Positions 60,801-64,000 of a stretch of 64,000 nucleotides of DNA are shown here, piece after piece (the first letter of the stretch is position 1; each line of letters begins with the position of its first letter). Where the stretch lies: positions 1,512,109 through 1,576,108 of the forward strand of contig NW_024037056.1 in assembly GCF_015706575.1 (NCBI RefSeq), read 5' to 3'. Source of the stretch: Patiria miniata (lineage: Eukaryota; Echinodermata; Asteroidea; Valvatida; Asterinidae). The notes under the pieces were generated by a model. The model searched no databases and had not been told where the DNA came from. It saw nothing but the letters and a program-made list of their open reading frames with translations. The position numbers and the translations under genes were made by a program.

Positions 60801-62639
60801 TTTTGCACAAAAAAATATCATTCATGTTGTCTTACCGTTTGGCTGAGGCTAGTTTGTAGGCGACGTCCTCCAGTTTTTTCTGTTGCTGATCAAACTGTGA
60901 ACCTCAGTCAAGGAAATGAATCTCATTTTGTGTACAAACTTGGAATATAAACTAATTAAATTCATCACAGAATCGCATACAACACCTAGAAAGTTTGTAC
61001 ATAAAATACCGAGACTTATTAATTTAACCCTAACTATACACACATGTGCAAAGTGTCCCACACATTTCAGTGTAGGCTTGGGCACTTTATGACACTTTTG
61101 GAATCAATTCCACTTCCTTCCAAGAATCATGATTCCATTCCGAATCGATCCCCAATTTGCCTGGGGGGGGGGGGAGGGAGCAACCTGCTTCTGAAAAATG
61201 AAATACATGTATTAGTACCTACAAAATAACTTAGTACAAGATCATTAAGAGACACTGTCCTCCTCTTAAATAAGAACAATTAACACAGAATATTTTATTG
61301 AAGCGTACAGAATGTATTCCAGGAAAAAATGATTATATGTAGCTCCTTCCGGGATTTGAGTCCTCAAAAAAAAAAGGAGAATCACAATTATGATTCAAAG
61401 CTAGAAATCAATTTTAATCGATTCTTATCGGGATTCGCCAACCATAGAGCTATATCAATATAGGTCTTTGGCCCAAGCCTATTTCAGGGGACATACATCA
61501 GGACAACTTCAATTCAAATACAAAGAGAAAATCAATTGTTTGAACTCCTCAAAGAATTAGTTGAAGATCATTCAAAGGATATCTTGGCATTTGCTGTTGT
61601 ACTTGCGGATGAGCGTGCTGAAAGAGAAGATAAACAATTATGAAAACTAACACACACAAAAATTACTATACACAAATATAATCATTGTATGAGCACTATA
61701 TAGGCAGTGCTGTCTGAGAACTTGGGATAAAAAATCATGAGTTTGCTTGGGTGGGACTAGGACCCACGACCTCCCTGCTTACTATTGCAGATACCAGCTT
61801 GGCATTTCGAATCTCATACACCAGCGGGTAACGCAATCATCGTCTTGTAAAAAAATGGAATGTTGCATCATCAGGAAGCAGTTGTAACATTCTTGGTATT
61901 TTTTGGCCTTTTACTGATACGATTATAAAATTATGTCTATAAAGGAGGGAAAACTAGAATGATTTAAAGGGACATGCAATTTAATTCTTTTATGCAATCC
62001 TTGAAAATGCACGTTTGTGTCCCATTCAACCTAATTTTCAACTTTCGTTTTGCCATTTTCAAGGGTATTCTGCTGCCTTTTTGGTTTTTATGCTAATTCA
62101 CATATTTCCACATTCGTGAGCAAAAGTGTGATGTCATTTCAGGCAGAAACCTCAATGTTACAGCTATTTTAGCATAAAAAAAATCGCCAGAATTTTGGAC
62201 GTTTTGCTGTCGTTAAATATTCTGTTCTTTGGCGATTCGTTCTTGTGTCAGTATATGACAGCAAGTCAATGAACAAACTTTTCTCACAAACGTTTTCAAC
62301 GAGCAGATTTTTGGGTTCACACTTTGAACCAAAAAAACGCTTAACTGAAAAGAGTCTTCCTGAAATAACATCACAGCAACCGCCCCCTTAGTTGTCCGGA
62401 AAAGCATGGACAATTTTACATGTTTATAATTATAAAGAAGTGCAGTTTTCAATAAAATTATCAAAAAGGGATGTCAAATAGTTTTCATACATTTAAGAGG
62501 AGTAGAAAGATGCACAAAATGTGTTCCTGAGAAAAAAAAATCATCTCATGGACCCTTAAAATAATTCTTACTCTGTCAAAGTGATCTTCTTCTTGATGGA
62601 TGTGTACAGTGCCCGATCTCTCTGGCTCCGCTCAAGTTC
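39706..62639 (-). CDS. ICE1: ICE1, little elongation complex subunit 1 (5' end missing)
   Basis: Gene-level entry; exons are listed separately. ICE1 (KIAA0947) is the nuclear scaffold of the little elongation complex with ICE2, ELL and ZC3H8. It supports Pol II transcription of snRNA genes at Cajal and histone locus bodies; a role with UPF3B in nonsense-mediated decay has also been reported. Identity rests on colinear matches to the family. N-terminal YTSIKKKITLTDTLIRKY matches the human coiled-coil start. Ser-Pro clusters such as SPLFPTPVPPAVSPLP match the human Pro-rich part. The C-terminal domain matches at RIFCYDLLREGFP, HLGWQWTNNRLIREKLWP and LSPSNPTFALEVTQKWRR. The 19 exons give about 2,680 codons against roughly 2,270 in human. 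The start-codon exon was not found; it lies right of 62639 or outside the window. Confidence 0.93.
40560..40655 (-). CDS. ICE1: ICE1 coding exon R (C-terminal domain)
   Basis: A 96-nt exon, phase 1-1: DVAGLGLDSHKESVCELLKM, then LAAVLQQPSAS. It aligns with human IGRLGQLGLKEGFPSAVKN. Acceptor TTTTCAG, donor GTAAGTGT. Confidence 0.89.
40679..40930. repeat. Intron repeat abutting an ICE1 acceptor, copy 1 (other copy 43157-43400)
   Basis: Shares ACAGGACAAG, AAGTCTAGTAA, GCTGGTC, TTCAATTGATTCAGAATGGC, TCTTCATGCATCTGGT, GGGCC-GATAC and AGCACTGCCCG-TTC in the same order with 43157-43330. Both copies begin within 25 bp of the acceptor of an ICE1 exon. The exons are not homologous to each other, so this is a repeated element or a copied intron. 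Confidence 0.65.
41863..42138 (-). CDS. ICE1: ICE1 coding exon Q (C-terminal domain)
   Basis: A 276-nt exon, phase 1 in and 1 out: IVKALELLAYHLGWQWTNN, then RLIREKLWPILKAW. It matches human IDLLCCHQKWIWTHDNIISK and ELWPVMDKW very clearly. A Gly/Pro/Ala-rich insertion (GPPTGSGQNKPAPTG) follows that the human protein lacks. Acceptor TTTTCAG, donor GTGGGTTA. Confidence 0.92.
42320..42490 (-). mobile_element. tRNA-derived SINE, MetaSINE-like
   Basis: Minus-strand head with GTCTAGCGGTAGAGCAC (box A) and GGGTTCGAGCC (box B). The body has AGGCGC-TTTACC and ends near AATGGGTACC. It is more diverged than the copy at 44440. Confidence 0.65.
43026..43149 (-). CDS. ICE1: ICE1 coding exon P (C-terminal domain)
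   Basis: A 124-nt exon, phase 0 in and 1 out: IIHYLSEICGWGIPDGNLPI, then RCRQLVASIQDTNVTKLF. It matches the human LNCLRAFLNWEKNAP region in pattern. Acceptor CCCGTCAG, donor GTATGTCA. Confidence 0.85.
43595..43930 (-). mobile_element. Two SINE copies in tandem
   Basis: Two almost identical units of about 160 bp (43595-43760 and 43765-43930), each with a minus-strand tRNA-like head (GGCC-AGTGGTTAGGG and GGGGTTCGAA/GGGGTTCAAA) and the AGGAGTATAA body ending in a GGTACC-like site (GGTGCTGG in one copy). Direct tandem duplication of a SINE, not two independent insertions. Confidence 0.7.
44191..44286 (-). CDS. ICE1: ICE1 coding exon O (C-terminal domain)
   Basis: A 96-nt exon, phase 0-0: EGSSSPIIAAMEIVAMQRLV, then LSASPQNLQAQE. 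It aligns with human SQSVINKAMQLVARQRAKGE. Acceptor TCTACAG, donor GTATATAG. Confidence 0.87.
44440..44632 (-). mobile_element. tRNA-derived SINE, MetaSINE-like
   Basis: The best-preserved copy in the window: box A GTGGCCTCGTGGCC, box B GGGTTCGAGTCC, body GGCAAGGCACTTTGTCCCTC and CCCAGGAGTAAATGGGTACC. Same family as 593-790. Confidence 0.75.
44829..44944 (-). CDS. ICE1: ICE1 coding exon N (C-terminal domain, most conserved part)
   Basis: A 116-nt exon, phase 1 in and 0 out: LIDRVRIFCYDLLREGFPNV, then EELLLNVAVTWPTVLRRK. It aligns with human LERARLFCYSLLKEDFPESE. Acceptor TTTCCAG, donor GTACCGAA. Confidence 0.93.
45203..45338 (-). CDS. ICE1: ICE1 coding exon M (C-terminal domain)
   Basis: A 136-nt exon, phase 0 in and 1 out: KSNTSMLLACLCRGVRSPPS and later FCRVVAALCRKMG. 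It aligns with human ALCRVYVGICRQLG. Acceptor GTTAACAG, donor GTACGGAA. Confidence 0.9.
45595..45990. mobile_element. Foldback element with CAGGGTGAGTAAAAA end (mariner-like MITE)
   Basis: An inverted structure: ATGTCGGGACCATTGTTTT at the left against AAAATAATGGTCCCAACAT at the right. The inner arms GTTCTGTCCACGGATCACAA and its complement meet near 45785. The TACAGGGTGA start resembles Tc1/mariner-type ends. Related to 56625-57268. Confidence 0.65.
46065..46095. repeat. Poly-G run
   Basis: Twenty or so consecutive G at about 46074-46094. It is prone to assembly-length error and could form a G-quadruplex. Confidence 0.8.
46271..46411 (-). CDS. ICE1: ICE1 coding exon L (C-terminal domain)
   Basis: A 141-nt exon, phase 0-0: FLGQQGISLMPAIQAKCLTK, then NTSTKPLLLHHEEQLV. 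It aligns with human SSFDLLPVIRSHVYVGNISK plus KPVMRDQEKEVV. Acceptor TTTATAG, donor GTAAAAGA. Confidence 0.9.
46640..46720 (-). mobile_element. tRNA-like SINE head fragment
   Basis: Minus strand CCACAGTGGCCTAGTGGATAG as box A and CGGTTCGAACCC as box B, with no SINE body recognised. A SINE remnant in an ICE1 intron. Confidence 0.5.
47620..47977. mobile_element. PIF/Harbinger-like MITE with TTA target duplication
   Basis: A 358-bp element with inverted ends GGCCAAAAAAAAAA and TTTTTTTTTTGGCC, and inner GGTCTCTGGTCA against TGACCAGAGGCC. It is flanked by TTA on both sides (47617-47619, 47978-47980). A 3-bp TWA duplication is typical of Harbinger elements. Confidence 0.75.
48317..48505 (-). CDS. 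ICE1: ICE1 coding exon K
   Basis: A 189-nt exon, phase 0-0. It begins MSPGRRLPESRSEFKHP and ends AKPLFASILT. Acceptor TTTACAG, donor GTAAGTAA. The end aligns with the human IANALKKIAES start of the conserved C-terminal domain. The internal Met is not a start here, because the frame continues from the upstream exon. Confidence 0.85.
49407..55228 (-). CDS. ICE1: ICE1 giant disordered exon(s), with one frame change near 51.0-51.2 kb
   Basis: The exon starts with MLSDASSDISGDEVSDDEVF after a TTTTTCAG acceptor (phase 0) and ends PSPCKQAK before GTGAGTTA (phase 0). It is rich in Ser, Glu, Lys and Pro: a disordered scaffold. Features include repeated RSLSVSE and ITRSQ basic motifs, two tandem 65-residue copies (52337-52726), Ser-Pro clusters (51880-52210) matching human ICE1, four KPEFKEE-type repeats (50560-50650) and three LPKLA repeats (49840-49890). 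The frame used from 55228 stays open to 51008. The downstream frame opens at 51234 and continues to the donor, a -1 relationship. A lost base in the assembly, an allele defect, or an unrecognised short intron (length 2 mod 3) could explain this. Confidence 0.85.
56178..56386 (-). CDS. ICE1: ICE1 coding exon I
   Basis: A 209-nt exon, phase 1 in and 0 out. It contains VFSPPMEFLSPARHESSVVE and ends FNRFSCDMSACVSPLPPSP. The end aligns with the conserved human stretch AIDFFKLPPPLLSPVPSPPP, a likely short interaction motif. Acceptor TCAACAG, donor GTAAGTAA. Confidence 0.87.
56625..57268. mobile_element. Foldback element with CAGGGTGAATCAAAAATAAG end
   Basis: Left end CAGGGTGAATC, GGAAACCCAAATGGCGCCCC; right end GGGGGCGCCATTTGGGTTTC. 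Inner AGCTTTCCTTTGGTACAA-type and TTTTACTAAAAAAAAGCTT arms and the TCCATGGATCACA motif are shared with 45595-45990. Confidence 0.65.
57442..57556 (-). CDS. ICE1: ICE1 coding exon H
   Basis: A 115-nt exon, phase 0 in and 1 out: NKISELVQILRDRGIPVPKV, then Gly/Ser-rich sequence. It is comparable to the human helix after the coiled coil (KVKLLLKELW). Acceptor CTCAATAG, donor GTTAGTTT. Confidence 0.83.
57761..57843 (-). CDS. ICE1: ICE1 coding exon G
   Basis: An 83-nt exon, phase 1 in and 0 out: DLSTCKKELQSAKKREARLV, then a basic THRQQAK-like end (TRHQQAK). It ends the N-terminal coiled coil. Acceptor TCTTCCAG, donor GTCAGAGT. Confidence 0.83.
57925..58690. repeat. CATCACAAGTC minisatellite in an ICE1 intron
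   Basis: About 65 copies of CATCACAAGTC / CAATCACAAGTC over 770 bp, with a higher-order repeat: a block of some 240 bp at 58025-58250 recurs at 58270-58500 (ATCACAACTTTATCTCAATT is the landmark). The core CACAAGTC is shared with 2045-2490. Confidence 0.9.
58963..59000 (-). CDS. ICE1: ICE1 coding exon F (38-nt microexon)
   Basis: Encodes EKKTSALLAKNK in coiled-coil register. Acceptor GTGTGCAG, donor GTGAGTAT. Phase 2 in, 1 out, agreeing with both neighbours. Confidence 0.82.
59560..59669 (-). CDS. ICE1: ICE1 coding exon E
   Basis: A 110-nt exon, phase 0 in and 2 out. It encodes ASCVQFKDGFYEMQEKLETL, then NQTDLKKAAEKSQQ. Coiled coil. Acceptor TTTTGCAG, donor GTAAGAAA. Confidence 0.86.
59921..60330. 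repeat. Minisatellite of about 117 bp, 3.5 copies
   Basis: CCCGGCCAAAATGGTTGGGAC recurs at 59921, 60030, 60149 (altered) and 60266, spacings 109, 119 and 117 bp. Units contain C-rich CTCCCCTGGTCC and CATCCAATCCAGGGTACAT. It is in an ICE1 intron; open frames through it are artefacts. Confidence 0.85.
60456..60600 (-). CDS. ICE1: ICE1 coding exon D
   Basis: A 145-nt exon, phase 2 in and 0 out. It encodes DCKILEKELTSTLEEIIP, then KDKYLKELEECRAKLRETE, a continuous coiled coil. Acceptor GATTGCAG, donor GTAAAGAA. Confidence 0.87.
60836..60896 (-). CDS. ICE1: ICE1 coding exon C (after the AT-AC intron)
   Basis: A 61-nt exon, phase 1 in and 2 out, reading EFDQQQKKLEDVAYKLASAK with a coiled-coil heptad pattern. 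Starting after the AC at 60897-60898 (minus strand) rather than after the next AG is required both by phase and by the AT-AC partner. Donor GTAAGACA. Confidence 0.87.
60897..61582 (-). other. U12-type AT-AC intron of ICE1 (686 nt)
   Basis: The intron begins ATATCCTTT (minor-spliceosome 5' consensus) and ends TTTCCTTGACTGAGGTTCAC. That end contains the branch-point consensus TTCCTTGAC, with the branch A 11 nt before the terminal C. Both flanking exons are in phase only with these boundaries (CAAG joined to AGTTT gives Gln-Glu-Phe). The minor spliceosome (U11, U12, U4atac, U6atac) should be needed to splice ICE1. Confidence 0.93.
61583..61617 (-). CDS. ICE1: ICE1 coding exon B (35-nt microexon before the AT-AC intron)
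   Basis: Reads TLIRKYNSKCQ, matching human NLLTEYQKKCD. The acceptor is CTTTCAG. There is no GT or usable GC at its 3' end: an in-frame TGA follows after four codons, while the bases after CAAG are ATATCCTTT, the exact U12-type donor. Phase 2 in, 1 out. Confidence 0.88.
62155..62520. repeat. Dispersed direct repeat, copy 2 (other copy 3905-4240)
   Basis: Colinear with 3905-4240 through CTTCCTGAAATAACATCACA, CCGGAAAAGCATGGACAATT and AAGAGGAGTAGAAAGATGCA. Lies just downstream of ICE1 exon A. Confidence 0.6.
62572..62639 (-). CDS. ICE1: ICE1 coding exon A (first one found)
   Basis: A 68-nt exon, phase 0 in and 2 out, reading ELERSQRDRALYTSIKKK and ending ITLTD. It aligns with the human N-terminal EALITLKQKIINTD stretch, the start of the coiled coil. 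Acceptor TTTACAG, donor GTAAGAAT. One or more exons with the start codon must precede it. Confidence 0.85.
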
Positions 62640-62651
62640 CTGTAAAATAGA

Positions 62652-64000
62652 TTAAAAAATAAAGGTCAAAATCATTCATTTTAGGCCCCCCAAAAAAGTC
62701 TCCGGTTTCTGGTATGCGCGCGCGTCGCCGTAGCCATGCGCGTCGGCAAAATGAAAAAGTTTTTTTTTTCAATAAAAGATGACGTCTCAAAACCGCCAAA
62801 CTCACTGGTTTGACTGGAATCCTGCTGCTGCACAATTTTAACGTGTTTTTAGATTTGGTTATGATCAAGAATACGCTTTATGTGGCCTCTCCAGACTCCC
62901 ATATATTTGCACTAAGTTTAGTCGGGCACCATTTGCGGTCATCATTCGACATTTGAAGCAAAAAAGACAGGTAAAAAAAAAAAAGCCGCGTCGCTGCACC
63001 ACTTTTTGGGCAAGCTCCATACCAGAAACCGGAGACTTTTTTTTTTTGGCCTTAATAGAACTTTATTTTTTAGGGGGGGGGGGGGGAGGAGGATGGGGCT
63101 GACTTGAGCAAGGTCAAATGTTTTGAAAGCGATTTTTACTTAAAGCAATTTGCCATTTTGCACTTACACAGAAAAGTACCTTCACCAATTTTAATGACAG
63201 AAATCTTGTAAATTAAAAGTAAAAGTGAAGATAGGACTGGTATCAGGCATGAAACTGGGAATTTAGAGAAAAAAAACGAGGGAATCCCAAACAACACAAG
63301 ACTTTGTACAGTGTTTTTCAATTTGTGATGGCATTTACGAGAAGTAAAAAACGAGGAAATCAGCGGATCCGAGAAAAAGTTGCATGCTTGTGGTATAAAA
63401 TACCTGTGATTTTTTTTCACCTGAAATGATATCACTCCGAAGAAAACTAACACTGAAGGTGGTTTAGAAGTTGCTACAGGGGCACACTTTTTTTACATGT
63501 GTTGTCAACGGAATTCAGCTACGAGTTCCCGAAAAATTGTGCGTACTGTATGTTTTCTAGCAATAACCCATTTGCGAGTGACTATAATACCCTTTGAGAT
63601 TTAAATGTGAAAAACATCTGGTAATCTGACTTGCTCAGAATGCTAAGCACATTTTAACTTTGAATTCTCCAGACCAAAGACACTGTTGCTAATCACATGA
63701 TTCGGGGCAAGCTCTCGCATAGTTACGTAAGAGACGCTCAGCATCAATACATTGCTCACAACGGGTGAGAATGGCACAAAGACACCAGACCATGCCGGAG
63801 CTGGGGGTTGCTAGCATAAGGCTAGCATAAAGCATATAGTAACAGTCTCTTTGGTCGGGAGAATGCAAAGTTAAAACGTGCAAAGCATTGGATTAAGTCA
63901 GCTTTCCAGATTTTATTCAAATTTAACTCGCAAATGGCTTATTACAATGTATCCATTTTAATGGTAAAAACTTTGCTCAAACTCAAAGTGAAAATAGGAC
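62652..64000. other. Region upstream of the first found ICE1 exon
   Basis: Contains the Harbinger-like MITE (62684-63051), G runs near 63074 and A/T-rich DNA. A start-codon exon ending in phase 0 should precede ICE1 exon A; I found none here with a convincing ATG, donor and phase. Confidence 0.5.
62684..63051. mobile_element. PIF/Harbinger-like MITE with TTA target duplication, second copy type
   Basis: A 368-bp element whose ends (GGCC run, then AAGTCTCCGGTTTCTGGTAT) match the complement at the right (CATACCAGAAACCGGAGACT, then a T run and GGCC). Flanked by TTA at 62681-62683 and 63052-63054. It lies 44 bp upstream of ICE1 exon A. Confidence 0.8.

Overview
The window is animal nuclear DNA. 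It has split genes with GT-AG introns, one AT-AC intron, tRNA-derived SINEs, LINE remains and many foldback/MITE elements. The gene families and repeat types suggest an invertebrate deuterostome, most likely an echinoderm; the species cannot be fixed from the sequence. Both recognisable genes lie on the minus strand, so they read from high to low coordinates.

Positions 1-26574 hold the 5' part of a large receptor gene. It starts with a signal-peptide exon (26574-26496). Then come 8 CUB exons and 7 LDL-receptor class A (LDLa) exons, mostly in tandem duplicated units of about 1.95-2.95 kb. An LRR N-cap exon and three 72-nt leucine-rich-repeat exons follow, and the gene leaves the window on the left. 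Every CUB and LDLa exon is phase 1-1. The LRR cap exon converts phase 1 to phase 2, and the LRR exons are phase 2-2. LDLa plus 72-nt LRR exons is the plan of relaxin-receptor-like/GRL101-like LGR GPCRs, so a seven-helix domain is expected left of position 1 but is not seen. A decayed LINE (24430-26450) sits in the first intron.

Positions 26600-39700 are intergenic and mostly repeats. They include a hAT-like element with an 8-bp target duplication and clustered ACTCG motifs (30046-31057), an 813-bp palindrome with a 9-bp target duplication (37103-37915), other foldbacks, a displaced fragment of a CUB exon (32.6 kb) and a 69-bp tandem repeat (38.9-39.3 kb).

Positions 39706-62639 hold almost the whole ICE1 gene (little elongation complex subunit 1, KIAA0947 in human). 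It has an N-terminal coiled coil in many small exons, a giant disordered exon of about 5.8 kb, and a conserved helical C-terminal domain in nine exons. I rebuilt 19 coding exons with matching phases (about 2,680 codons); the exon with the start codon was not found. One intron is a textbook U12-type AT-AC intron. The giant exon changes reading frame once, near 51.0-51.2 kb. ICE1 is needed for Pol II transcription of snRNA genes, including those of the minor spliceosome, so this intron suggests a possible feedback loop.

The two genes are not known to work together. Introns of both are full of SINEs, MITEs and minisatellites; two distant minisatellites share the same CACAAGTC unit.
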